Both the position numbers and the translations under genes were made by a program. A stretch of 64,000 nucleotides of DNA from Balaenoptera acutorostrata (Eukaryota; Chordata; Mammalia; Artiodactyla; Balaenopteridae): positions 38,305,269 through 38,369,268 of the forward strand of contig NC_080069.1 in NCBI RefSeq assembly GCF_949987535.1, given 5' to 3'. The notes under the pieces were generated by a model, which was not told the DNA's origin, did not search any database, and was given only the letters and a program-made list of their open reading frames with translations. Every line of letters starts with the position of its first letter. Position 1 is the first letter of the stretch. Positions 56,001-64,000 of this stretch are shown one piece after another.

Positions 56001-58824
56001 AAGCACACTACTATTACTCACTCAGTATGAAACAGATAATTTGAACAGCCCTATAATTACTAAGAAAATAGAGTTCAAAAGAGATATCTCTAGGCCCAGA
56101 TGGTTTCACTGGAGAATTATACCAAATGATTAAAGATTATTCAATCTCTTCTAGAAAAGAGAAGGGAAAGGAATACTTCCCAGTTTATTTTCTAAAGCCA
56201 GCATTACGCAGATACCAAAACCAGATGAAGACAGTTCAGAAAGGAAAACTACAGACCAATATCTCTCATGAATAGATGTAAAATCTTCAACAAAATATTA
56301 ACAAATAAAATTCAACAATGCATAAAAAGAATTATATACCATGAGTAAGTGGGTTTACTCCAGTGATGGAAAGCTGGTTCAATATTCAAAAATCAGTCAG
56401 TGTAATCCACCATATCAACAAGCTTAAAGAAGGAAAACCATAGAATCATGTCCATCAATGAAGAACAACCATTTGACAAAATTCAACACTCGGTTATAAA
56501 ACAAAACAAAACAAACAAACAAAAACTCACAGGAAGCAAGAAATAGAGGGGAAACTTCCCTCAACTTGATAAAGAACATCTATAAAAAAACAACAGTTGG
56601 GCTTCCCTGGTGGCGCAGTGGTTGAGAATCTGCCTGCCAATGCAGGGGACACGGGTTCAAGCCCTGGTCTGGGAAGACCCCACATGCCGCGGAGCAACTA
56701 GGCCCGTGAGCCACAACTACTGAGCCTGCGCGTCTGGAGCCTGTGCTCCGCAACAAGAGAGGCCGCAACAGTGAGAGGCCCGCGCACCGCGATGAGGAGT
56801 GGCCCCCACTCGCCGCAACTAGAGAAAGCCCTCGCACAGAAATGAAGACCCAACACAGCTAAAAATAAATTAACTAATTAATTAATTTAAAAAAATAAAT
56901 TTATTTTAAAAAAAAAGACAACAGCTAACATTATATTTAACAGTGAAAGACAAAATGCTTTTCTCTAAAATCAAGAACAAGGCAAAGATGTCCAATCTCA
57001 CCACTGTTATTCAACATAATGCTGAAAGAGCTAGCCGGGGCAGTGAGACCAGAAAAAGAACTAAAACCATACAGATTGGAATGAAAAACTGTCGATAGGA
57101 TGGTCCATGTAGAAAACTCCTAAGGAATCTACAAACACCAAAACCAAAGCCAGCTTCCTAGAACTAATAAGTGAATTCAGCAAGGTCACAGGATACAAAA
57201 TCAACATACAAAAATCAATTGGATTTCTATATATCAGAAATAAACATATGGTAACTAAACTTTAAAATATGATACAATTTACAATTACTCAAGAAACAAA
57301 AAAGGAATAGTAATTCTACCAGTAATTACTGATGCAAGTAATCAAATAATATGTCTTGTATGGAGAAACATACCATGTTTATGGGTTGGAAGACTCAACA
57401 TTGTAAAGGATGTTAATTCTCCCCAAACTGATATATGTATAGGTTTGACTCAATTTCTCTCAAAATCCTGGCGAGATATTTTGTAGATATAGATAAGGTT
57501 ATTCTAAAAGTTAAGACTATATGATATTAACAGAGGGATAGACACATGTTCAAAGGAACAGAACAGAGAACCCAAAAATGGTTTCACACAATTTATGGCT
57601 AACAGATTTTTGACAAAGTTGTGAAAACAATTCAATGGAAGAAGGAGGCTTTTCAACAATTAATGCTGGAGTAACTGTATATCCACAGAGGGAAAAAAAA
57701 AGAACTCAACCTAAACTTTATACTTTATACCAAAATCATCTCAAAATAGATTACAGGTTTAAAGGTAAAACTTTATTTTTTATTATTATTTTTGGCTGCG
57801 CCACATGGCTTGTGGGATCTCAGTTCCCCGACCAGAGATTGAACCCGGGCCATGGCAGTGAAAGGCCGGAATCCTAACCACTGCACCACCAGGGACGTCC
57901 CTCCTTGCCTTTTTGAGCACAAGGAAGTAGGGAGAGACGAGCCCTTCAAGAGATACCTGGAAAAGTAGGTTGTGAAATCCAGTCGCAGTTGTGGCTCTGC
58001 CCCTCCATCAAGGACATTCGCTCTTCCTTCATCAGCATGCCTGCCTTGCCCTGTCTCTCTGAATTCCCACTCCCATTGGCACTGTTAGTGCTGCTAGCCA
58101 AAGAGAGAGGCTTCCTCAAGAAAACGTCCAGAACTGTAGACTTGGGGACAGATAGGGGCAGGGTCTTCAAGGGGCAGCGCATGGACGGTGACGAGCTCTG
58201 GGCCCAGCTGCCTGGGTTGACTCCAGCTCCTCTTGATGTTGGGTGAGTTATCCAGTCGCTCAGGCTCTGAGTTCTTCATCTGAACGATGCAGGTCATAAA
58301 GGTATCTACCCTGGAGTGCTGTTGTGTATGTAGAATGAGGTACTGAACAAAATCAGAGCTCAATGACCTTGGTCGTTATAATCATCAAGGAGCATGGCTT
58401 ATGATTTTTAAGAGAAGGTGTAGTTTTAGCACTTTGGGGTGCTGTTCTTGGCAGGATGGAGACAAATAGGTTCAGAAAACAGGGAGAAGTCCAAGAATGG
58501 CCTTTGCAATGGTTCAGCTAGAACCATTCATTAACATGGCAACGCGTTTCGTCCAGATGCATTTGCTGTGACTTGAAATTCTAGAACTGCGTTTCCTTCA
58601 GTGGTTCAAGTAGATCTGAAATGCAGGCCTCTGGCAAAGGGTTCTCTCCAGAGACAGTAATGTTTCCCTTTTCTCTTTTGCAGACCTCAGAGGATGAGCC
58701 TTCTGAAAAGGATGCCCTGCAGCCGGGCCGCAACATTGTAGCCGCGGGCTATGCACTCTATGGAAGTGCAACACTGGTGGCTCTTTCCACGGGGCAAGGA
58801 GTGGACCTCTTCATGCTTGACCCA
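39649..58824 (+). CDS. FBP2: FBP2, muscle fructose-1,6-bisphosphatase, coding exons 1-4 (3' partial)
   Basis: This gene encodes the muscle isoform, used for glycogen resynthesis from lactate and reported to bind aldolase at the Z-line. Exons seen: 39649-39818, 43966-44128, 46324-46416 and 58684-58824 (567 nt, residues up to 188), all with GT/AG junctions and an intact frame. Exons 5-7, including the nuclear-localisation-type basic stretch and C-terminus, lie past the window. The ATG is chosen because it opens [18 protein letters not shown], aligned to the family start, in a strong Kozak context (G at -3, G at +4). AMP-site Thr27, Gly28 and Glu29 are present, as are Lys20, Lys112, Tyr113 and Arg140, catalytic Glu97/Glu98, and Asp118/Asp121. 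Residue 69 is Glu, the muscle-specific determinant of calcium inhibition. It lies about 14.4 kb downstream of FBP1 on the same strand. Confidence 0.97.
39828..39860 (-). other. G-quadruplex-capable tract after the FBP2 exon 1 donor
   Basis: The + strand has C runs of 4, 5, 5, 5 and 4 separated by 1, 3, 1 and 5 bases, so the minus (template) strand can fold as a canonical short-loop G4 and the + strand as an i-motif. It begins 9 bp beyond exon 1. Confidence 0.65.
41367..41380 (+). promoter_or_regulatory. Candidate CTCF site, + orientation
   Basis: CCACTAGGTGGCAG matches the known vertebrate CTCF core (CCASYAGRKGGCR) at every position. It lies in FBP2 intron 1, about 1.5 kb after exon 1, in non-repetitive sequence. 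Occupancy is inferred. Confidence 0.6.
43252..43384 (-). mobile_element. Short CHR-1-type SINE, antisense
   Basis: T20-plus start, TTAGTTCCCCAACCAGGGAT core, end CCCCCAGGGAATTCCCTGG. Confidence 0.85.
43966..44128 (+). CDS. FBP2: FBP2 exon 2
   Basis: The exon is 163 nt, residues 56 (last base) to 110, [18 protein letters not shown] to TAQEKR. The acceptor is GTCTTCTTAG and the donor AGG|GTGAGT. Length and phase are identical to FBP1 exon 2. Glu69 in GDE is the muscle-isoform hallmark; Glu97 and Glu98 are in VSEENK. Confidence 0.97.
44165..44178 (+). promoter_or_regulatory. Candidate CTCF site, + orientation
   Basis: CCAGTAGAGGGCGC matches the CTCF core. It lies 37 bp after the end of FBP2 exon 2, in the same orientation as the 41367 site. 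Confidence 0.55.
45268..45412. repeat. (GAAA)n/(GGAA)n polypurine tract
   Basis: About 145 nearly uninterrupted purines on the + strand, made of GAAA, GGAA and GAAAAA units with only one or two pyrimidines. Confidence 0.9.
46324..46416 (+). CDS. FBP2: FBP2 exon 3
   Basis: The exon is 93 nt, phase 0, residues 111-141, [15 protein letters not shown] to FAIYRK, with the catalytic Asp118/Asp121 loop. The donor is AAG|GTGAGT. The acceptor tract (CTGTCCTCTGTGCATGTAG) is interrupted by purines and looks weaker than the others. A CTGAT branch-point-like motif lies about 30 bp upstream. Confidence 0.97.
46760..47000. repeat. Old interspersed repeat of uncertain family
   Basis: CTGTAACAATTCACCACACA and GAGGCTTAAAACAACCTCC are a familiar mammalian repeat motif; I cannot name the family securely. 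Confidence 0.4.
47013..47064. repeat. (TG)26 microsatellite
   Basis: Fifty-two bases of perfect TG in FBP2 intron 3, directly before an old L1 fragment. Confidence 0.95.
47121..50727 (-). mobile_element. 5'-truncated L1, antisense, 3.6 kb, comparatively young
   Basis: It runs from poly(T) and the antisense 3'UTR (AACATCTTTATTGGAGTATA) to mid-ORF2. Diverged target duplication GACAATACAGTATT (47107-47120) and GACAATATGGTATT (50728-50741). The 5' end including ORF1 and the endonuclease is missing, so it cannot mobilise itself. Confidence 0.9.
47565..50256 (-). pseudogene. L1 ORF2 remnant (reverse transcriptase and C-terminal domain)
   Basis: This is the C-terminal two thirds of the L1 ORF2 replicase. 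A 774-codon open stretch (49889-47565) contains RT text including the FADDMVLY catalytic motif and the C-terminal zinc-knuckle-like region with [19 protein letters not shown] spacing (C..C..H). An in-frame upstream part (50256 to 49855) ends with a stop created by an extra A in an A-run near 49876, shifting the frame. A further stop lies upstream near 50446. It is a dead copy, yet open over 774 codons, so fairly recent. Confidence 0.88.
51540..51975 (+). mobile_element. Old L1 tail, sense, split by a younger L1 tail
   Basis: AGGCTGTGCATGTGTGTGGA and CCCTAAAACTGTTCTCAAAA resemble the end of the 27540-34130 element near 34030-34110. It resumes after 51964. Confidence 0.6.
51664..51948 (+). mobile_element. 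5'-truncated young L1 3' end, sense
   Basis: It is the reverse complement of the 3' end at 47121-47400. Perfect target duplication AAAAAAATGAAGTCTT at 51648-51663 and 51949-51964. Its minus-strand ORFs are shadows. Confidence 0.92.
51976..52789. other. FBP2: FBP2 intron 3, no recognised element
   Basis: AT-rich sequence with no gene; the last part may belong to the L1 that follows. Confidence 0.4.
53208..53528 (+). mobile_element. CHR-type SINE, long form
   Basis: GGGCTTCCCTGGTGGCTCAG head and (AAAT)n tail, with a duplicated GCGACAGTGAGAGGCC unit. Flanked by AAGACAACATTAA (53195-53207) and AAGAAAACATTAA (about 53530-53542). Confidence 0.93.
53543..53960 (+). mobile_element. 5'-truncated cetartiodactyl L1 3' end, sense
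   Basis: GAGTGAAGTAAGTCAGACAA, CTTATATGTGGAATCTAAAA and the terminal CTATACTCTAATAAAAATTA. Its right flank AAGACAACATTAA (53961-53973) repeats the SINE flanks. Confidence 0.9.
55435..55960 (+). mobile_element. Old L1 3' fragment, sense
   Basis: AT-rich L1-like text such as AAAAAGCTATTAAAATTAAC and AATGGTCAATAAATATATAA. Diverged. Confidence 0.5.
55965..57765 (+). mobile_element. Old L1 ORF2 RT-region fragment, sense
   Basis: GGCCCAGATGGTTTCACTGG, ACAGACCAATATCTCTCATG and GGCAAAGATGTCCAATCTCA follow RT-domain order, with a SINE at 56599-56916. Non-functional. Confidence 0.8.
56599..56916 (+). mobile_element. CHR-type SINE, long form
   Basis: Near-consensus copy GGGCTTCCCTGGTGGCGCAG, with ACAACAG in both flanks as likely target duplication. 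Confidence 0.95.
57773..57901 (-). mobile_element. Short CHR-1-type SINE, antisense
   Basis: TTTTTGGCTGCGCCACATGG, TTGAACCCGGGCC and end CCACCAGGGACGTCC. Confidence 0.88.
57902..58683. other. FBP2: 3' end of FBP2 intron 3
   Basis: Apparently single-copy sequence ending in the exon 4 acceptor. Confidence 0.45.
58684..58824 (+). CDS. FBP2: FBP2 exon 4
   Basis: The exon is 141 nt, phase 0, residues 142-188, [17 protein letters not shown] to VDLFMLDP. The acceptor is CTCTTTTGCAG and the donor CCA|GTAGGT. The muscle-type stretch [13 protein letters not shown] replaces the liver [12 protein letters not shown]. Confidence 0.97.
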
Positions 58825-59929
58825 GTAGGTACCCAATAAGGCAGTATGGGCCTTTGTGCTTTAATTCCTGTCTGAGATAATTTCCTAGTCATTCCTAATA
58901 CTTGCTTTTGGGGCCAGAGAGTCTAGTTTGGAGAGCCAACAGAATCATCTAAAAACATTAAGAACCTCTGTTCAAGTGAGGGCATTTGAGGGGTTCTACA
59001 GAGTCAGTCGTAGCAACTCAGGCCCTGTTCTTAAGGAATTTATGACCAAAAAATTCATTCAGCTTCTTTGGTTTATGGGAATACAATGACTTAAGAATCC
59101 CAATGATGCCAATTTCCAGACAGAAGCATGGATTCTTTAGAGTAGCACCATCCAATAGAACTTTCTGTGATGATTGGCTATGTTCTGTAATCTATACTGT
59201 CTGTTACGGTGGCCACTAGCTTCCTGTGACCATTGAACATTTGCAGTATGATTAGTGTGACTAAGAAACTGGGTTTTAAATTTTATTTCTTTTTAATTAG
59301 CTTAAATAGCCACATGTGACTAGTGGCTACCCTACTGGACACCAGTTTGGAGGACTTCCCCTAATACACATGTTCTTCCCAATGGGAGGAGTGACTGGTA
59401 GAAAGCTATTTTATCAGATTCTGTGTTGTTCTCCACACTTTCCACAATGAGAAAATGCTCAGTAGCAGAAGGGGAAGAAGCACAACCTCTGGGTAGATGA
59501 AAAATATGATAGCACAACGCTGTTTGGAGGACGAAATAATTGGATAAAGACACAAGAGTTCAAAAATAAAGGGTGAGCCTTCATGGCAAATGTACATTAA
59601 AAATGTTCAGGAGAAATTTTGGAAAATATGTGTAACTTATAGAATTTCTCTTTTAAATGATGGATGCTTTGCTTATGACTTGTGAACTACTTTGCTAAAT
59701 ATAATCAAGTCTTGTGAAAACTCAAATAATTTTGACCAAAGTCCATTTCAAAATTTCCAGCATTCCGTGAAGCAAAAGCTGTTGTTCAGTATTTCAACTT
59801 AATTTGAAATTACAAATGTTTATTGAGCATCTAGTGTGTCCCCAAATACCATTCTAGGCAGTGGAGGGAGATAATGCACTGATCAAACAAACATTTTAGA
59901 CAAACATTTCAGGATTTTACATGCTGGTG
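58825..59929. other. FBP2: Start of FBP2 intron 4
   Basis: A hAT-like remnant is possible near 59140-59345 (GTAGCACCATCCAATAGAAC, TAGTGGCTACCCTACTGGAC). No coding segment found after exon 4. Confidence 0.45.
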
Positions 59930-59933
59930 CATG

Positions 59934-60572
59934 TGAAACCACACAACTCAGATTGGGACTTGAACTCACTGTCTTTTAATTGAGATCACACACCTGGTCT
60001 CAGGTCTCAGGTTCTTTATGTCTAATCACAGAAAGAATTCAGTGAGAGACAAAGTGATAGGTGAGAAGTGGATTTACTTAGAGAGATACATATTCCATAC
60101 ACAGAATCTGTCTCAAAAGGCGAGAATGGCCACAGGACATGGGGTTGTCTTGGAAAGTGAGAGTGGCCAAAGCAGAAACATACTCCACAGACAGACTGTG
60201 GGCCATCTCAGAAGACAAGAGGCCCGGAAATATGAGGTGGTTAGCTTTTTACGGGCTGAGTAATTTCATAGGCTAACGAGTGGGAGGGTTATTCCAACTA
60301 TTTTGGGGAAGGGGCGGAAATTTCCAGGAATTGGGCCACTGCCCACTTTTTGGCCTTTTATGGTCGTCCTTGGAACTGTTATGGTGCTGGTGGGTGTGTC
60401 ATTTAGCATATGCTGGTGTATTACATTGAGCGTATAACGAGGCTCAAGGTCCACTGGAAGTCAAGTCTTCTGCCATCTTGAGCCTAATTGGTTCTAACCA
60501 GTTTTTGTTGTGTCCTCAATGTCTCTGTCATTCTTTTAAAGGTTGTGCCCTGCCCCCTTCTTTCCTGTTTCA
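59934..60572 (-). mobile_element. ERV1-type solo LTR (family D), antisense
   Basis: On the + strand it begins TGAAACC and ends GTTTCA, with 4-bp target duplication CATG at 59930-59933 and 60573-60576. It is 639 bp and carries an extra partial internal duplication around 60090-60225 that the copy at 61924-62557 lacks. No viral internal region. Confidence 0.88.
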
Positions 60573-60651
60573 CATGTGAGTGGATGGAAGGGGGTTACAA
60601 ATTTCAAAACAGTTAAACTAAACTTTATAGTATGGAAATCTGGTATCTTTT

Positions 60652-61034
60652 ATTTTTTAAAATTTTTATTTATTTATTTATTATTTTAAAAATTTATTTA
60701 TTTATTTATTTATGGCTGCATTGGGTCTTCGTTGCTGCACGTGGACTTTCTCTAGTTGTGGCGAGCGGGGTCTGCTCTTTGTTGTGGTGCGTGGGCTTCT
60801 CATTGCTGTGGCTTCTCTTGTTGTGGAGCATGGGCTCTAGGCACACAGGCTTCAGTAGTTGTGTCATGTGGGCTCAGTAGTTGTGGCTTGCAGGCTCTAG
60901 AGTACAGACTTAGTAGTTGTGGTGCACGGGCTTAGTTGCTCGGCGGCATGTGGGGTCTTCCTGGACCAGGGCTTGAACCCATGTTCCCTGCATTGGCAGG
61001 CAGATTCTTAACCACTGCGCCACCAGGGAAGTCC
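60652..61034 (-). mobile_element. CHR-type SINE, long form, antisense
   Basis: Poly(T)/ATTT start and end CCACCAGGGAAGTCC. Target duplication ATCTGGTATCTTTT (60638-60651) and ATCTGGTACCTTTT (61035-61048). Confidence 0.95.
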
Positions 61035-61166
61035 ATCTGGTACCTTTTAAAGTCTAAATTTTTCACATATAAACCCATCAGAGCAAAACGCATTGCTGTG
61101 TCGGTTTACTGATGCTCTAATTTCTCCTTATTTTCATAGAAGCAGGAATCTGTAGTTCACAAATAA

Positions 61167-61644
61167 TGTTACTGAGCCCAAGCTCGTTCTGCTTGCTGCA
61201 CGACAGCCAATAAATTGGGAGACAAGGTGTTGAGGCAAGGAATAGCGACTTTATTTGGAAAGCCGGCAGACCGAGAAGATGGCAGGTTAGGGTCCCCAAA
61301 AAACTATCTGACCGGGGTCTGGATGCCAGTTTCATTTATAGAACAGAGACTGGGAGGAGGTGAGGAAGTGAAGTAAAGAGGCCATTAGTTTTGCCTGTCT
61401 TGGCCAACATCGGGAGGGGATGTGTTAATTTCTTCTTTTCTGCAGCCATTCACAGGTGGTCAAGGTCAGATTATCTCCCTGTGAGCTGAGCAAAGGCACT
61501 TTAGTTTAACATTCAGCCACAGGGTAAGGGTTCCCTGTGGCAGTCCATTATGTATGATTATAATAACAAAAGCAACGAAAAGCAGAGGTTAAAGTCAAAG
61601 AAACAGATTGAACATGGAGTCTGATTTAACTCTTCCCTGTTACA
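61167..61644 (-). mobile_element. ERV1-type solo LTR, antisense
   Basis: It begins TGTTACTGAGCC and ends TGTTACA, with 4-bp target duplication ATAA at 61163-61166 and 61645-61648. Reverse poly(A) signal in CGACTTTATTTGG near 61247. 478 bp, no internal region. Confidence 0.85.
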
Positions 61645-61654
61645 ATAATACTCT

Positions 61655-61862
61655 CAGAATAGTAGCTGACAGTTAGACAGTGCTTATTAAGTGGTGGATA
61701 GGTATCTGTTCTAAGCAACTTGCATATATTAATGCATTTAAGCCTCACAACAGCCCTGTGAGGGTAGGTCCTACTATTATTCTCATTTTCAGATGAGGAA
61801 AGTGAGGCACAGAGAGGGTAAGTAACTTGCCCAAGGTCATGCTAGTAGCAGTGGAGCCAAGC
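61655..61862 (-). repeat. MIR SINE, antisense
   Basis: TTAAGCCTCACAACAGCCCT, GATGAGGAAAGTGAGGCACA and GTAACTTGCCCAAGGTCATG. Confidence 0.9.
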
Positions 61863-61923
61863 GTCACACTCAGGCTGTGATAATTGTGATTTATAAGAAA
61901 AAAAAATATTTGATCATTCAGAT

Positions 61924-62557
61924 TGAAACAGGAGGGAAGGGGACAGAGCACGACCTTTGAAAGAATGACATAGCCCGAGGACATGACTTAAACTGATTAG
62001 AACCAAATGGGTCCAAGATGGCAGACAAGTCAACTTCCACTAGACCTTGAGCCTCAGTATATGCTCACTGTAACACATCAGCAAGCTAAATCACACACCC
62101 ACAGGTGCCATGACAGTTCCAAGACTGACCTTAAGGATCAAAAAGTGGGCGGTGACCCAGTTCCTGAAAATCCCTGCCCCTTTCTGAAATAGCTGGAATA
62201 CTCCTCCCACTCATTAGCCTATGAAATTACCCACCCCTATAAAAACTGACAACCCCATACCCTGGTTCCTTTCTCACCTTCTGAGATGGCCTACACTCTG
62301 TCTGTGGAGTGTGTTTCTCTATAAATAAATCCACTTCTTAGCTATCACTTTGTCTCTCATTGAATTCTTTCTGCAATGAGACATCAAGAACATGAGCTTC
62401 ATTAAGTGCTGAAACCAGGTGTGGGATCTCAGTTGGAAGACTGGGTTTTGGCCAGGTTTGAGTCCTAGCAGTGTGGGTTCAAGTCCCAATCTGGGTTTAG
62501 GCTGTGTTCGAGTTCTGGCACAGGGGTTCAAGTCCCAATCTGAGGTGCACGGTTTCA
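61924..62557 (+). mobile_element. ERV1-type solo LTR (family D), sense
   Basis: It begins TGAAACAGG and ends GGTTTCA, with 4-bp target duplication AGAT at 61920-61923 and 62558-62561. It has a TATAAAA box near 62239 and an AATAAAT poly(A)-type signal near 62323. It is 634 bp and homologous to the inverted copy at 59934-60572. Confidence 0.9.
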
Positions 62558-62564
62558 AGATGAC

Positions 62565-63800
62565 CAAAATATATTCCTCATATATTTGTTCTTCATCCAT
62601 GGTTCCTGGCTCACAGCTCCCAAAACCCTTGGAATTTCCTAAGAGGTGAGAGTGCTAAAGGTGTCTTTTGTTATGGTAATGAGGTGACTTTTGGAAGGCT
62701 CCTAAAGGTGGGGGCCGATTTCCAATGGACCCAACCACGTGATTAGAGGGTTGGGACTTTCAATCTCACCCCCTGGCCTCTGAGGAGGGGAAAGGGACTG
62801 GAGGTTGAATAAATTACAAATGATTTAATCAATCATGCCTATAATATCTGTATAATGAAGCCTCCATAAAAGCCCAAAGGACTGGGTTCAGAGAACGTCT
62901 GGGTTGAGACTGAGGAGAGTGGTGAGCCTGGAGAGGGCAGGGGAGCTCTTCACCATTTCCCTGTGCATCTCTTCCATCTGGCTGTTCCTGAGTTATAGAC
63001 TTTTATAAGAAACCAGTGATCTAGTAAGTAAAATGCTTCTTTGAGTTCTAGGAGCCACTGTAGCAAATTAACTGACCTGAGAAAGAGGTCCTTGCTGCCA
63101 AAATCTTGGCTTTCCTACATACCGATGCTGAACAGAAATATGGAGACAGAGTTATGGAGAAGAAAGAAAGCTTTATTTCTTTGCCAGGCAAAGAGGGAAC
63201 ACAGTAGGCTAGCGCCTCAAGAACTGTGCCCCCTCCCTGGGGAATAAGGAGATGTCTTATAGTCAGGGCTCATGGTCAGAGGTATGTGATAAGGATCAAG
63301 GCAGTAACAGTCTTGCATTCTTCTGCAAAGTTTCAAAAGGGTGGGGTTGCTGACAAGATTAGGGTTGTGCAGGGTCTCAGGTGGTCAGGTCTCCTAATCT
63401 TGATGAGCTTCTCTGATCCCTTTTATCTTACCTTAGGTGGTTTCATGGCTGCTCCTTTCTTAATTAGCAACTATTCGAATCTGCCCTTTGGAACTCAGGG
63501 AAAGTCATGGAGGCTGGAGTCTTGCCTGCAAGAAATGGGGGGCAGAAAGGCCTCTATGCCTGGGAGCCCCACAGGGCCCTGCTTGGTTTCATCCTGGGAA
63601 CCTCTGATTTATGGCCGGTCAGAATTATAGGTGACAACCTGGGTTTGGAACTGGCGTCTGAAGTGTCCCCACTTTGGGAGAGGGCAGACTTGTAGGACTG
63701 AACCCTTAACTTGTAGAATTGATGCTATCTCTGTGTAGATAGTGTCAGAATTGAGTTGAATTTCAGACACACTGCTGGTGTCCGAGAATTGCTTGGTTGA
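62565..63800 (+). mobile_element. Older LTR, sense, split by another LTR
   Basis: Left part 62565-63092 (CCTCCATAAAAGCCCAAAGG, GGCTGTTCCTGAGTTATAGA) and right part 63592-63800 (CTGATTTATGGCCGGTCAG, GATAGTGTCAGAATTGAGTT) are collinear parts of one mammalian LTR family I recognise but cannot name safely. Confidence 0.75.
63093..63591 (-). mobile_element. ERV1-type solo LTR, antisense, nested in the older LTR
   Basis: It begins TGCTGCC and ends TTTCA with 4-bp target duplication TCCT at 63089-63092 and 63592-63595. 499 bp; same family as 21920-22604. Confidence 0.88.
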
Positions 63801-63803
63801 ATT

Positions 63804-64000
63804 GTTGCAGGAAGGGGGACCCCTTCCAGGGCCCGACAGTGGGCTCTTGTCTAACATTTAGAAATGAATTGTCCAAGGAGACAGGTGCTGACAAAGCAAG
63901 AGACTTTATTGGGAAGGAGCACCCAGGCGGAGAGCTGTAGGGTAAGGGAACCCAGGAGAACTGCTCTGCCATGTGGCTCACAGTCTTGGGTTTTATGGTA
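63804..64000 (-). mobile_element. Antisense LTR cut by window end
   Basis: It starts TGTTGCAGGAAGG and has the reverse poly(A)-type text GAGACTTTATTGGGAAGG near 63900. The other end is outside the window. Confidence 0.55.

Noticed and set aside
59934..64000. A complete endogenous retrovirus between LTRs
   Set aside because: The LTRs are of different families or inverted, each has its own target duplication, and no gag, pol or env-like ORF lies between them.

Overview
The window is a gene-bearing piece of mammalian chromosome, almost certainly from a cetacean. It holds canonical GT/AG-spliced exons of vertebrate genes, L2/MIR/old L1 relics, young cetartiodactyl L1 3' ends, and about seventeen tRNA-derived SINEs of the CHR type (heads such as GGGCTTCCCTGGTGG, tails of AAATA repeats). 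CHR SINEs are known from whales, hippos and ruminants. The ruminant Bov-tA/BovB repeats are absent, so a whale or dolphin is the best inference and a hippo is the alternative.

There are two protein-coding genes, both on the + strand, in tandem: the fructose-1,6-bisphosphatase pair FBP1 (liver isoform) and FBP2 (muscle isoform). Of FBP1, coding exons 2-7 lie at 9262-25083. Its exon 1 is upstream of the window, so positions 1-9261 are intron 1. The reading frame is intact, and adding a standard 170-nt coding exon 1 would give the usual 338 codons. Of FBP2, coding exons 1-4 lie at 39649-58824. Exons 5-7 lie beyond position 64000. About 14.4 kb separate the FBP1 poly(A) signal from the FBP2 ATG. 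Corresponding exons of the two genes have identical lengths and phases (163, 93 and 141 nt for exons 2-4), the signature of an old tandem duplication. The isoform-diagnostic residue 69 is Gln in FBP1 and Glu in FBP2, matching the known calcium-sensitivity difference.

Layout: 1-9261 FBP1 intron 1, with L1, MIR, L2, one CHR SINE and a small DNA transposon. 9262-25083 FBP1 exons 2-7, with a SINE about 50 bp before exon 3 and an ERV1-type solo LTR carrying a nested SINE in intron 5. 25084-27540 FBP1 3'UTR and mostly single-copy intergenic DNA. 27540-34130 a nearly full-length ancient sense L1 broken by three SINEs. 34600-37500 more SINEs and L1 pieces. 37500-39648 FBP2 upstream region. 39649-46416 FBP2 exons 1-3. 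46417-58683 FBP2 intron 3, mostly stacked L1s including a 3.6-kb young L1 with a long ORF2 remnant. 58684-58824 FBP2 exon 4. 58825-64000 FBP2 intron 4, an LTR cluster with an inverted pair, a nested pair and a window-truncated LTR.

Both genes encode the enzyme that removes the 1-phosphate of fructose-1,6-bisphosphate, the regulated step of gluconeogenesis (FBP1) and of glycogen synthesis from lactate in muscle (FBP2). I found no new gene system. The more interesting signals are retroelement architecture (nested insertions with readable target duplications, an inverted LTR pair, triple use of one target sequence), candidate CTCF motifs, and a G-quadruplex-capable tract at the first FBP2 donor site.
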